Shown here piece after piece: positions 50,418 to 58,877 of a stretch of DNA of 64,000 nt. Location: contig JAUMWB010000002.1 in NCBI GenBank assembly GCA_030529845.1, forward strand, positions 393,170-457,169. The letters are read 5' to 3'. The number at the start of each line of letters is the position of its first letter. The first letter of the stretch is position 1. The translations under genes and the position numbers were made by a program. The notes beneath the pieces were generated by a model. That model saw only the letters and a list, made by a program, of their open reading frames with translations. It made no database searches and was not told the origin of the DNA. This DNA comes from Rothia sp. (in: high G+C Gram-positive bacteria). GTDB taxonomy: Bacteria > Actinomycetota > Actinomycetes > Actinomycetales > Micrococcaceae.

Positions 50418-51749
50418 ATGAGTGCCCCATATCACTTCATTCCCTACCCATCAGAGCCGGGCCTACACCCGACTCTAGCCGGTAGTCTGACGGTTCCCGT
50501 CAGCCTTGAGCGAGCAGGTGAGCCTTCCCTCCTTGTCTATCTTCAGGGAGAGGTTGAGCAGCACCCCAACCAGCCACCCGGGCAGGGAAAGATTACCGTC
50601 ACTTACCGGCCCGATACCGTATCGGGGGTGCAGATCAATGCCCTCTATCGCGCTGGGCGCGGAGAGTATGCGGACGCCGGCACCTGGCAGATTACCGCCT
50701 TGTCGGCTCCCCTACTCGGTGGGGAGGGGCTCCCCGTCCTAACCGAAACCAGCCCGGGCGCCTTTCAGCCTGCCGTTACGGGTGATGAACTCACCGAGGA
50801 GCTGGAGCTCCTCACTGGCTTTTGCCGGGGCGTCCGCGCCCTGATTAACCGGGAACTGGGCAACCAACCCTACCCGGCAACCTGGCCCCGACTCACGCCC
50901 GGGGTGGTAACCCACTGCAGCAACCTGCCCTATCTCATCTCTGCCACCCAGGCGGCATCCGAGGTCGATGTAACCCTAGCCCTGCCCGCCTCTCCGCTGC
51001 GCTGGTGGGGGCTCGTACCCGTCCACCCCTCCGATGACAAGGTGCGGGGTCTGGCAGCAACCGCCAGCAGGGCACGGCCTGAGGGCCTGTGGTATGCAGG
51101 GTTCTACAGGGACTACTCCCAGGCACAACAGGGCTACCAGCCCGCCACCTTGCGTCGTGTGGACAGTACCGATACCGATTGCTGGGCGCTGAAACTGAGT
51201 TGGATCAACAGCATGACCCTGTATGTTCAGCGCAGCGGCAACTGGGATATCGTCTATGGCTCCCCGCTGGTGGGGGCCCAGAAAAACCTCCCCTTTACCA
51301 GGGGCAAGTACGAGGTGGCGGATGTCCGCGCCGCCTCCGCCCTAGAACCCCTGGTGCGGGTGATCCACCGGGATCTCTACGAGGAACCCGGCCTGCCGCC
51401 GGTAGCGCAGTGGCGTATCGGGCCGCATTCACAGACCGTACACCTGGCCCTTGCCAATGACTGGGGAGAATTCTTCCCCCTCTGGTACGCCGATGAGGGA
51501 AGGCCAGCTGAGGACCTTAACCTGGATCCTGCTACCCGGCAGTTGCTGGGCAATTGGGCCAGTCTCTGGGAAGACCTGGACATGGACATGGACCCGGAAG
51601 ACCCCACCAACCACACAACCCGGGCCTGGCGGCAGCTGGGGGAGAGACTGCGCGATACCCTCACCAGCGAACTGGGTGCGGGCTACACTGTCAAGCTCCA
51701 CCTGGTGAGCCGTACCCAGCCCTGGAGCGAACTACAAGACCGCGCCTAG
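50418..51749 (+). CDS. Uncharacterised protein with duplicated C-terminal domain
   Basis: 443 residues, not recognised. Residues 1-330 contain repeated beta-rich segments (YHFIPYPSEPGLHPTLAGSL, GKITVTYRPDTVSGVQINALY, TLALPASPLRWWGLVP). The last 110 residues resemble the whole of the preceding 119-residue protein. It is rich in Trp, Pro and acidic residues, with no export signal. TAGACT stands exactly seven bases before the ATG and no Shine-Dalgarno is present, so it may have its own leaderless transcript although only 34 bases separate it from the upstream gene. A long hairpin follows the stop. Confidence 0.7.
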   Translation: MSAPYHFIPYPSEPGLHPTLAGSLTVPVSLERAGEPSLLVYLQGEVEQHPNQPPGQGKITVTYRPDTVSGVQINALYRAGRGEYADAGTWQITALSAPLLGGEGLPVLTETSPGAFQPAVTGDELTEELELLTGFCRGVRALINRELGNQPYPATWPRLTPGVVTHCSNLPYLISATQAASEVDVTLALPASPLRWWGLVPVHPSDDKVRGLAATASRARPEGLWYAGFYRDYSQAQQGYQPATLRRVDSTDTDCWALKLSWINSMTLYVQRSGNWDIVYGSPLVGAQKNLPFTRGKYEVADVRAASALEPLVRVIHRDLYEEPGLPPVAQWRIGPHSQTVHLALANDWGEFFPLWYADEGRPAEDLNLDPATRQLLGNWASLWEDLDMDMDPEDPTNHTTRAWRQLGERLRDTLTSELGAGYTVKLHLVSRTQPWSELQDRA

Positions 51750-51758
51750 AGCCGGGCG

Positions 51759-51818
51759 GTGCAGACTTCTTGGGCTGGGTGCAGAGAAAAACCTGCACCC
51801 AGCCCAAGAAATCTGCAC
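51759..51818. terminator. 26-bp hairpin between convergent genes
   Basis: Arms 51759-51784 and 51793-51818 pair over 26 bp with one mismatch, around an A-rich 8-nt loop (core CTTGGGCTGGGTGCAG). It lies 10 bases after one stop and 15 before the other. There is no U-tract. Confidence 0.75.
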
Positions 51819-51832
51819 AGCGCCGAGTGGAG

Positions 51833-52795
51833 CTACTCCCAGAAGGCCCGCTTCTGCACGACCGGAATTTCACCGGTGGGCACGTAGGTGGCGGCAGCGG
51901 ACGCGGCGGTCGCCTCGGTGTCCTCGCTCTGGGGCAGGACCTCAGCTGACTTGGAGCGGTACATGTGCTTGTTAGCCCACAGACCGAACCCGAGTACAGC
52001 CACAGCCAGTACAACACCCACTACCTGGAAGAGTGAGAACTGGCCGTCGTAGTAGAGCTTGAAGAAGGATCCACCCATCAGGCCACCTGCGATAGGGGCG
52101 CAGACCGGCACCCAGGCGTAGTACCAGCGGGAGCTTCCCTTACCGTGAATGGGCAGCAGGGCGTGCATGAGGCGGGGGCCAAAGTCGCGGGCAGGGTTGA
52201 GGGCAAAGCCGGTCTGGCCACCCAGGCCAATCACGAGCACGGTGACCAAGAAACCAAAGGCCAGGGGCTTGAGCACGTGATTCAGGTTGAGCGCCAGCTC
52301 TGAACCCTCAAGGACGGGGGTGAAGTTCACGCCCACGTAGAGGGCTGAGAAGACCAGCAGGAAGGTACCGATGATTTCGGAGAGGGCGTTGGTGAAGTAG
52401 TTGTGAATGGCGGGCACGGTGGCAAAGACGCCGAGCTTAATTTTGCGGTCTGCGGTGGCCTTCCAGTGGGGCAGGTAGTTGAGGAAAACGAAGCCCGCAC
52501 CCACCATGGCCCCAGCGACCTGGGCGAGAATGTAGCCGGGCACCATGGCCCAGTCGAATTCCCCGTAGGCGGCCAGGCCGATAGAGACGGCGGGGTTGAG
52601 GTGGCCGCCAGAGTAGGCGTGGGAGGCGTAGACGCCGAAGGCGACGGCAAAGCCCCAGCCGAAGGCGATGGTAAAGAAGTTGTCGCCGTGGCCCTTGGAG
52701 CGGCGTAGTTCGACGGTGGCAATGACGCCGCAGCCGATGGTCACCATAATCATGGTGCCCAGGAATTCGGCCAGGTAGGGGCTGATAGTGTTCAC
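51833..52795 (-). CDS. Aquaglyceroporin (MIP family, GlpF-like)
   Basis: 320 residues with six membrane helices plus two half-helices. The first pore motif is GGHLNPAVSIG (residues about 63-73) and the second is ALNPARDFGPRLMHALLP (about 200-217). The Asp after NPAR and the bulkier insertion are typical of glycerol facilitators rather than water-only aquaporins. A C-terminal cytosolic tail (SKSAEVLPQSEDTEATAASAA) is longer than usual. No glycerol kinase gene is near. Upstream (52867-52938) are dyads built on CACTT/AAGTG, possible operator sites. Confidence 0.9.
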   Translation of the reverse strand: MNTISPYLAEFLGTMIMVTIGCGVIATVELRRSKGHGDNFFTIAFGWGFAVAFGVYASHAYSGGHLNPAVSIGLAAYGEFDWAMVPGYILAQVAGAMVGAGFVFLNYLPHWKATADRKIKLGVFATVPAIHNYFTNALSEIIGTFLLVFSALYVGVNFTPVLEGSELALNLNHVLKPLAFGFLVTVLVIGLGGQTGFALNPARDFGPRLMHALLPIHGKGSSRWYYAWVPVCAPIAGGLMGGSFFKLYYDGQFSLFQVVGVVLAVAVLGFGLWANKHMYRSKSAEVLPQSEDTEATAASAAATYVPTGEIPVVQKRAFWE

Positions 52796-53062
52796 GTGTT
52801 TCTCCGCAAGTGTCGGGGGCCAGTATGCCCCGGCAAGTGCCGGACCCTTCAGCCCATAGTTTGCTTCACTTGGGTTTAAGTGTGAATGATTGGGTTTTTG
52901 ACGGCAAGGCTTAGGGGTAAAAGTGCCCTAACACTTAAGCGGTTTATCGCCCTCTTTTTCAGGGGCTGTGACCAAGCCCCCACCGGCGCGTTCACCCACT
53001 AAGACAGGGAGGCTGTTGGGCGGGCGTCCACGGGGATTCTAGGGGCGGATGCCTGTGCCCCA
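52796..53062. other. Intergenic region upstream of the aquaglyceroporin gene
   Basis: About 270 bases without a gene. It includes CACTT-N6-AAGTG (52867-52882) and a wider pair TTAAGTGT (52876-52883) / ACACTTAA (52931-52938), both upstream of the porin start and candidate operator elements. The last part near 53020-53060 is GC-rich and belongs to the 3' side of the VanZ-like gene. Confidence 0.4.
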
Positions 53063-53686
53063 CTAGCGCCCGAAAAGGCGGCAGAGCTGCCCCGGCAAAA
53101 CCTGACGATACTGCCAGGTGGCAAGGGCTCCCCAGCCCAGGACAGCACCCAGGGTGTTGTTGAATATGTCTTCGGCATCGAAGGTGCGGATAGCGCAGTC
53201 ATAGTAGCCCCAGATACCGGTCAGCTGGGTCAGCTCAATCGCAAGCGAGGTCCCAAAAGCCGCGAAGAGGACGGTGCGGAAGCTAGCTCCCCAGCGCCAG
53301 CGGGCCAAAACCCCAAAGGGTACAAAGAGCAGCACGTTCAGCAGCATCTGCAGCACGTAGATAGAGAAGATAGCACCGAGCAGGCCGTCGTTGGCTGCAA
53401 TAGCGAATTCGATACTCCAGCCCAGGAAGAAGCGCGGGTAGGTGCTGCCCCAGCCATCGGGGCAGACGAAGGAATCATTATCGGGCAGGGGCAAGAAGGT
53501 GTAGGCGATAACCCCGGTAGCGTAGAGCACCAGGACGCCCGTGGCGGCAATACGACGCAGGAGCCTGCGGGCGGGCAGGTGGCGACCAAACCACCAAAGG
53601 GCGGGCACCACAAAAACCATGAGCAGGGCCCAGAGGGAAAGGGCCTGCTGGAGCACAGGAATCGAGAAGTAGAAGTAGTACCGCAT
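53063..53686 (-). CDS. VanZ-like membrane protein
   Basis: 207 residues with five hydrophobic segments. The family pattern is visible: an acidic/Asn loop after the second helix (FLPLPDNDSFVCPDGWG), LLNVLLFVPFGVLARW (residues about 115-130) and the late SLAIELTQLTGIWGYYDCAIRTFDAEDIFNNTLGAVLGW with the conserved Glu, Asp and Asn. VanZ-like proteins are linked to teicoplanin resistance and envelope stress, mechanism unknown. It stands alone, with AAGG before the ATG. Not evidence for glycopeptide resistance by itself, since vanHAX-type genes are absent. Confidence 0.85.
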   Translation of the reverse strand: MRYYFYFSIPVLQQALSLWALLMVFVVPALWWFGRHLPARRLLRRIAATGVLVLYATGVIAYTFLPLPDNDSFVCPDGWGSTYPRFFLGWSIEFAIAANDGLLGAIFSIYVLQMLLNVLLFVPFGVLARWRWGASFRTVLFAAFGTSLAIELTQLTGIWGYYDCAIRTFDAEDIFNNTLGAVLGWGALATWQYRQVLPGQLCRLFGR

Positions 53687-53776
53687 AGCCTTGGAGATTG
53701 ATAGGACTCTGAATGATTGAGTGTACCGACTCTAACTGGGTCTTTACAGAGAAAGAGGGAAAGCTACACCGAGACC

Positions 53777-54181
53777 CTAGGTGAGGGCACCTAACGCCAG
53801 GCCCGCCAGGGCGGCAAGGGTTGAGACCAGCAACTGGCCGAGAGCAAGGACGCCGGTGGCCAGTTTGCCGGGGGCGCGCAGGGCTTCGAGCATGGCGGTG
53901 GAGAAGGTGGTGTAGCCGCCTAAGAAACCTACCCCCAGAACGAGGGTGAGATTTTTTGTAATTACAAAAGTTTCCACACCTGGCATAGACGCTACCCCGC
54001 CAGCCAGAAGGCCCGTGAGAAGCCCTAAGAAAAATGAGCCGGTGGCATTAATAAAAAATGTCCCTAAAGGCATAGATACTTGCCAGAGCTTTAAAACAAG
54101 GGCTTTGATCCAGCTATCGACCCAGAGGCGCAGGGCAGCGCCTGCGCCACCGGCCAGAAAGACCAAAAGATAAACCACCAT
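53777..54181 (-). CDS. crcB: Fluoride channel subunit FluC/CrcB (second of pair)
   Basis: 134 residues from the ATG at 54181, which follows GGAG by ten bases and begins directly with the first helix; a GTG at 54202 would add seven residues and overlap the upstream gene. Four helices are seen with LAGGAGAALRLWVDSWI, then GTFFINATGSFFLGLLTG (the conserved Asn of the polar track) and GVGFLGGYTTFSTAMLE with the Phe-box. FluC proteins form dual-topology F- channels; tandem pairs form heterodimers of opposite orientation. Its partner lies directly upstream. Confidence 0.88.
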   Translation of the reverse strand: MVVYLLVFLAGGAGAALRLWVDSWIKALVLKLWQVSMPLGTFFINATGSFFLGLLTGLLAGGVASMPGVETFVITKNLTLVLGVGFLGGYTTFSTAMLEALRAPGKLATGVLALGQLLVSTLAALAGLALGALT

Positions 54182-54185
54182 ACCC

Positions 54186-54641
54186 TTAGCGCTCCGCTCC
54201 ACGAGCTGGCGTACCGGCGCGGGGCGGGCGTCCGCTCATTCCCCACCAAGCACCTAACCGCCACCCCGCCCAGGCCAGCAGGTAGCCACCGACCAGCGAG
54301 AGCAGGGCATACCCGGCAGCCGTCCACCAGTGACCTGATAGGGTGAGCTGGGCTAGCGCCAGGGCAAAGGTGGAATAGGTGGTAAAGCCACCTAAAAATC
54401 CGGTGCCCACCAGCAAGCGGAGCTGCTCAGAACCAGCCGAAAGAACCCCACCCGGTGCGGCAGCAAGCAGGTAACCAGTCAAGAAAGCCAGCAGAAAAGC
54501 ACCAGCCCAGTTCACCAGTAGCACCGTCACAGGCAAGGATAATCCAGAGACAGGGAAGGCAGCGATGAGCAGGGCCCGCACGAGAGCACCTGCCCCTCCA
54601 CCCACAAAGACAAGCCAGGTAGTACGAAAGGTAGGAGTCAC
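54186..54641 (-). CDS. crcB: Fluoride channel subunit FluC/CrcB (first of pair)
   Basis: 151 residues, GTG start at 54641 after GGGGGA. Motifs: FVGGGAGALVRALLIAAF, VLLVNWAGAFLLAFLTGYLL (Asn of the pore) and GTGFLGGFTTYSTFALAL. The C-terminal tail is basic and Pro/Gly-rich (MSGRPPRAGTPARGAER). With the next gene it probably forms a heterodimeric F- exporter. It starts nine bases after the histidine kinase stop, so the pair seems to be co-transcribed with the two-component system. No fluoride-riboswitch-like sequence is seen upstream. Confidence 0.88.
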   Translation of the reverse strand: MTPTFRTTWLVFVGGGAGALVRALLIAAFPVSGLSLPVTVLLVNWAGAFLLAFLTGYLLAAAPGGVLSAGSEQLRLLVGTGFLGGFTTYSTFALALAQLTLSGHWWTAAGYALLSLVGGYLLAWAGWRLGAWWGMSGRPPRAGTPARGAER

Positions 54642-54650
54642 TCCCCCAGC

Positions 54651-56165
54651 CTACGCCGATGCTAGGGGTAGACGCACCGTGAACTCGGTACGACCGGGGC
54701 GAGAGACCACATCAATCGACCCGCCGTGAGCCTCCACTATGGCCTTGGCGATGGGCAACCCCAGACCCGTTGTACCGTCGGAGCCGGAACGGGCAGCGTC
54801 CGCCCGCGTAAAGCGGTCAAAAATCTTGCCCTTAAACTCGGGGGCGATACCCGGGCCATTGTCGCTGATACTCATCATGGCCTCACGTCCGCTGGCAGAA
54901 ATCGACAGGGAGGCAGTCACTGTAGTGCCCTCGTCCGTGTGCTTGCGGGCGTTAGACAGCAGGTTCAGCAGCACCTGCTGCAGCTGGGAACGATCACCGC
55001 GCACCTCCACCACATCCTCAGGCAGGTTGAGCTGCCAGATATGGGAGGGAGCTGCCACCTGCAGGTCCATGACGTTTTCTACCAGCAGTTCGGTCAGATC
55101 CACCTGGGTCATCTCGGGTTCACGCCCCTCATCCAGGCGGGCCAGCAGAAGCAGGTCTTCCACCAGGCGCGACATACGCTCAGTTTGCGAGTTCACGCGC
55201 TCTAGCGAGGTCTTGCCCTGGTCAGTGAGGGTTTCTGTCCAGCGAATCATATCGGCATACCCCTTGATAGCCGCCAGAGGGGTGCGTAACTCGTGGGAGG
55301 CGTCCGCAACGAACACCCGCATCTGCTCCTCGGTGCGCGAGCGCGCCTCAAGAGCCGACTGCACGTTGTCGAGCAGCTGGTTGAGGGCATAGCCCACCGC
55401 GCCCACTTCGTCGCCGGGGCGAGCGTCCGCTGGCTGTACGCGGGTGGCTTCGGGCAGGGTTTCCAGGGCTAAGTCCATGTGGGCCACGCCCGCTGCAACC
55501 TGCGAGACCCTCTCAAGGGGCTGCATGGTGCGGCGGATAATCCAGGAGCCCAGCACACCAGCGCCAACCATCACGGCAACCGACCCGGCGGCAATCACAG
55601 CCACCAGCACTGCCAGGGTGCGGTGGGTTTCTGCCAGGGGCACACCGGTGACAATGACACCCTCGGTGACCGGGTTCTCCTGCATGACCACCAGGTAATC
55701 GCCCACCTCTAGGTCTACCTCAACGGTTTCGTCAGAGGTAGAAAGCGCCAGGAGGGTCTGCTGGTCAGCTTCACTAAGAGCCTGGGCGGACCCTGCTGAA
55801 TCAAGCACACCAGCCAATACGGTCTGGCCATTTTCGGTGCAGAGGCTCAGGGTACCGGGGCCCTGGCCGGGGGCATCCAGGATAGTGCGGTCGGCGAATC
55901 GCGAGTCGCCATTGGCACCCGCATCTGAGGGTTGTCCCCCTAGACCACCGGGCTTGAACGATACAGCACGGTGGGCTGCCTCATGGAGCTGGCCGTAGGC
56001 ACGGTTCATCAGGGAGTTGGAGAGGACCAGATAGCTGGAGACGCCAATAATCAGGCAGGCGATACCCAGCATGGTCACCAGAATGGCGATGAGCTTGGTG
56101 CGCAGGTGGGATGTAGGGCGCACCCCGGCAGGGGACGCGCCCGCAGGCTGTACATGACGTGCCAT
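54651..56165 (-). CDS. Sensor histidine kinase
   Basis: 504 residues. Two membrane helices (about residues 25-47 and 180-205) bracket an extracytoplasmic sensor of about 130 residues. After a HAMP linker come FVADASHELRTPLAAIKGYADM with the phosphoacceptor His (about residue 290), then the ATP-binding domain: NLLSNARKHTDEG (N box), ISDNGPGIAPEF (G1), FDRFTRADAARSGSDGTTGLGLPIAKAI (F and G2 boxes). This is the classical HPK1/TcrY-like type. It lies five bases after the response-regulator stop and continues into the fluoride channel genes. The signal is unknown. Confidence 0.92.
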   Translation of the reverse strand: MARHVQPAGASPAGVRPTSHLRTKLIAILVTMLGIACLIIGVSSYLVLSNSLMNRAYGQLHEAAHRAVSFKPGGLGGQPSDAGANGDSRFADRTILDAPGQGPGTLSLCTENGQTVLAGVLDSAGSAQALSEADQQTLLALSTSDETVEVDLEVGDYLVVMQENPVTEGVIVTGVPLAETHRTLAVLVAVIAAGSVAVMVGAGVLGSWIIRRTMQPLERVSQVAAGVAHMDLALETLPEATRVQPADARPGDEVGAVGYALNQLLDNVQSALEARSRTEEQMRVFVADASHELRTPLAAIKGYADMIRWTETLTDQGKTSLERVNSQTERMSRLVEDLLLLARLDEGREPEMTQVDLTELLVENVMDLQVAAPSHIWQLNLPEDVVEVRGDRSQLQQVLLNLLSNARKHTDEGTTVTASLSISASGREAMMSISDNGPGIAPEFKGKIFDRFTRADAARSGSDGTTGLGLPIAKAIVEAHGGSIDVVSRPGRTEFTVRLPLASA

Positions 56166-56170
56166 AGGCC

Positions 56171-56917
56171 CTACTGGTTGGCAGGCTTGATGACGTAGCC
56201 TGCCCCACGCACGGTGTGAATCATGGGTTCACGGCCCGCATCGATTTTCTTGCGCAGGTAGGAGATATAGAGTTCAACGATGTTGGCCTGGCCACCGAAG
56301 TCGTAATTCCAGACATTATCGAGAATCTGGGCCTTAGAGACCACGCGCTTGGCGTTTTCCATCAGGTAGCACAGCAGGTCGAACTGGGTGGCGGTGAGCT
56401 GGATTTCTTCGCCGCCGCGGGTGACCTCGCGGGTGTCCTGGTTAAGCACCAGATCGCCGACCACAAGCTCGGCATCATTGGTCGCGGCAACACCGGAGCG
56501 CTGCACCAGGCGGTGCAGGCGGATCATTACTTCTTCCATGGAGAAGGGCTTGGTGACGTAGTCGTCAGCACCGGCAGCTAGGCCGACGATGCGGTCGTCC
56601 ACGGAGTCCTTGGCGGTGAGGAAGAGGCAGGGCACCTCGGGGTAGAGTTTGCGGATGCGGGAGAGCAGTTCTACACCGTCGAAGCCGGGCATCATGATGT
56701 CGAGAACGAGGACGTCGGGGCGCCAGTCGCGCGCGATAGCCAGGGCTGCTGGGCCTTCTCCCGCTGATTTTACGTCCCATCCAATCATTTTGAGGGCTAC
56801 ACTGACCAGCTCTTCGAGCATGCGTTCATCGTCAACCACGAGGGCGCGGATGGGTGACCCGTCGGGGTGTTCGAGGGTTGGGAGGTTTTTGGCGATGTCG
56901 GTTGCTGTACTGCTCAT
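56171..56917 (-). CDS. OmpR/PhoB-family response regulator
   Basis: 248 residues from the ATG at 56917. The receiver domain has VVDDERMLEELV, VLDIMMPGFDG with the phospho-acceptor Asp (about residue 70), LFLTAKDSVDD and the Lys of DYVTKPFSMEE. The winged-helix output domain follows: LTATQFDLLCYLMENAKRVVSKAQILDNVWNYDF and VELYISYLRKKID. It pairs with the downstream kinase. A TTG at 56935 is an alternative start; the ATG is preferred because TACCCT stands exactly seven bases upstream, as in leaderless transcripts, and no Shine-Dalgarno is seen. Confidence 0.92.
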   Translation of the reverse strand: MSSTATDIAKNLPTLEHPDGSPIRALVVDDERMLEELVSVALKMIGWDVKSAGEGPAALAIARDWRPDVLVLDIMMPGFDGVELLSRIRKLYPEVPCLFLTAKDSVDDRIVGLAAGADDYVTKPFSMEEVMIRLHRLVQRSGVAATNDAELVVGDLVLNQDTREVTRGGEEIQLTATQFDLLCYLMENAKRVVSKAQILDNVWNYDFGGQANIVELYISYLRKKIDAGREPMIHTVRGAGYVIKPANQ

Positions 56918-57105
56918 ACTTCTAAGGGTAGCCAAATGCGGGTGTTCTGGGAGGCTCTGACCGCTATTTGAGGGGTTGGGGGGTTGTTTTCACAGGTGAT
57001 TCTTATCCGGGTATGAGCCGGTGCAAGGTATGCGTAGATGTACTCGTAGCAGCAGGTGAGAGGCTGGTTGGTAGCGTGATAATGACACAGAGATATAATG
57101 TTTCA

Positions 57106-57361
57106 CAAAGACCTGCCTTTATGAGCAACGCGGGTTTATTTCCTTAGCTTCATCGGGTAGAGTTTTGACGAGGCTGTCAATTGTTTATTTTTGAAGAAAC
57201 TTTATGACGGGTTGCCTAGAGGCTTTCTAAGTTTGAGTTGAATGAACCACCTCGCAACTCGTTAGACGGGCTCGCGTTGATGGTTGTGGTTCCCCTCAGC
57301 GCGAGCCTCTATGTAGCAAAGGGTCTTGTTCCGCAGATGCGGAGCAAGACCCTTTCTTTTT
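57106..57361 (+). ncRNA. Candidate non-coding RNA, about 255 nt
   Basis: No protein is encoded on this strand, yet a perfect TATAAT (57094-57099) lies upstream and a strong intrinsic terminator closes it: 57318-57335 pairs with 57338-57355 (18 bp, one mismatch), followed by CTTTTT. Inside is GGCTCGCG/CGCGAGCC (57269-57276 with 57300-57307). An alternative pairing TAGAGGCT (57217-57224) with AGCCTCTA (57304-57311) excludes it. The stretch 57100-57240 is AT-rich against its surroundings. Candidates include an Ms1/6S-like RNA of actinobacteria or an unrelated sRNA; I cannot assign a family. Confidence 0.6.
57318..57361 (+). terminator. Intrinsic terminator of the candidate ncRNA
   Basis: AAAGGGTCTTGTTCCGCA (57318-57335) and its complement (57338-57355) are followed by CTTTTT. 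The T-run is on the plus strand, so it serves a rightward transcript; the convergent carrier gene on the other strand lacks a T-run here. Confidence 0.85.
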
Positions 57362-57384
57362 ACCCTCTAGGGTGCGCTACGGGG

Positions 57385-58722
57385 CTAGCGGGCGGACGCC
57401 CGGCGGTGCTGCACCAGGTCGATAGCCGCACCCATCAGGGCGGCGATCAGGGTGGGAACGAACCAGCCCAGGTCGTAGGCGTGGGCGGGCGCCCAGCCAA
57501 TAAGGGGCTCAATCCAGGCAGACCCGAGGCCCTGAGCGTTAAGGGTCATGAGCAGGGCCCAGATGACAGAGACCAGCAGGGCCAGACGGTGGGTCAGGTT
57601 CATCCAGGGAGCGCGCAGGGCAGCTTCAAGTAGGGTGAGGACGACCAGGGTCAAGGCTGGCGGGTAGAGGGTAGTGATAATGGGAATGGCAAAGCTCATC
57701 AAGCCTTCTAGGCCAAAGGAGGCCAGCACAAAGGCGATGAGGGTGAAGATGATAGCCCAGGTGCGGTAGGACACCGAAGGTAGCAGCTTGTTAAAGAAAG
57801 AGCTGGTTGCACCAATCAGACCCACCGAGGTGGTGAGGCAGGCTAGTAGCACGATAAGACCAAAGACAAGGGCGCCGGGGCCGCCCATGGTCTGGGCCGC
57901 GGCGTCGGTAAGCAGGGCCGCGCCGTCCTTGTATCCCTGACCATCAGCGATATGCTCACCGATGTAGCCCAGACCAAGATAAACCGCACCCAGGAGTACG
58001 CCCGCAATGCCGCCTGCCAGGGCGACACTGCGGAGCATTTCTGTGCGGCCGATGATGCCCTTTTCACGCAGGGAGGCAATCACAATAATGCCGAAAGCTA
58101 GGCCAGCTAGGGAGTCCATGGTCATGTAGCCGTTGACGAAGCCGGTAGCAAAGGCGCCGCTGACGTAGTCTTCGGTAGGTGCCGCTGAGGGAGTGCGCAG
58201 GGTTATAAGGCTCATGACCACCAGCACGCCCAGCAGGATGACCAGGGCGGGGGTCAGGTACTTACCCAGGGTATCAACGATGCCGGTGGGGTTCATGGCC
58301 AGCAGGTAGGAGATACCGAAAAAGACGGCGGAGAAAACCAGGGTGGGAACCATACCGTCAAAGGACAGGTAGGGGTCCACAGCCATGGCGTAGCTGACGG
58401 TTCCGGTGCGCGGCAGGGCGTAGAGTGCACCGATGGAAAGGTAGACCAGGGGCGGGAAGAGTAGGGCGAAGATTCTTCCACCGCGAGAGGCCAGGTCTTG
58501 CAGGTCGCGGCCGGTGACAGCGAGCGCGATAACGGCCAGAATAGGCATCAGGACGCCGGTGACCAGGAAGCCGGTAATGGCGGGGGTGAAGTTCTGACCG
58601 GCTTCTGCGCCAAGCATGGCGGGGAAGATGAGGTTGCCTGCACCGAAGAACATGGAGAACAGCATGAGGGCTGTGACCACGATACTGGTGAGAGGTCGTG
58701 CGGGGGCTGGTGCTGAGTTCAT
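57385..58722 (-). CDS. brnQ: Branched-chain amino-acid carrier (BrnQ/LIVCS family)
   Basis: 445 residues, about twelve membrane segments. The signature LMLFSMFFGAGNLIFPAMLGAEAGQNF at residues 16-42 is that of the LIVCS family (BrnQ, BraB), Na+- or H+-coupled importers of leucine, isoleucine and valine. Further family segments are SIGALYALPRTGTVSYAMAVDP and LGYIGEH. It is monocistronic. Keto-acids from these amino acids are possible substrates of the two decarboxylases in the window, but no direct link is seen. Confidence 0.92.
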   Translation of the reverse strand: MNSAPAPARPLTSIVVTALMLFSMFFGAGNLIFPAMLGAEAGQNFTPAITGFLVTGVLMPILAVIALAVTGRDLQDLASRGGRIFALLFPPLVYLSIGALYALPRTGTVSYAMAVDPYLSFDGMVPTLVFSAVFFGISYLLAMNPTGIVDTLGKYLTPALVILLGVLVVMSLITLRTPSAAPTEDYVSGAFATGFVNGYMTMDSLAGLAFGIIVIASLREKGIIGRTEMLRSVALAGGIAGVLLGAVYLGLGYIGEHIADGQGYKDGAALLTDAAAQTMGGPGALVFGLIVLLACLTTSVGLIGATSSFFNKLLPSVSYRTWAIIFTLIAFVLASFGLEGLMSFAIPIITTLYPPALTLVVLTLLEAALRAPWMNLTHRLALLVSVIWALLMTLNAQGLGSAWIEPLIGWAPAHAYDLGWFVPTLIAALMGAAIDLVQHRRASAR

Positions 58723-58877
58723 AAGTATGGAGGTAATTCTTTATATGTACGAAAGGGTTTAGTTTACTCCCTTTTGTTGGGTACGGCGCGGGCGCCTAGG
58801 GCCCGTAAAGGACTGCGGGTCGGTAGACTGGTAAGGATATTCGCACGTTTGTGTGTCTGAGCTGAAAGGGGGTCACG

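Noticed and set aside
53063-53686. Glycopeptide-resistance cassette suggested by a VanZ-like gene
   Set aside because: No vanH, vanA, vanX or related genes are near; VanZ-like proteins are widespread without resistance clusters.
54642-54660. Possible fluoride riboswitch before the FluC genes
   Set aside because: Only nine bases separate the kinase stop from the first channel gene, and no fluoride-riboswitch core is visible in or near them.
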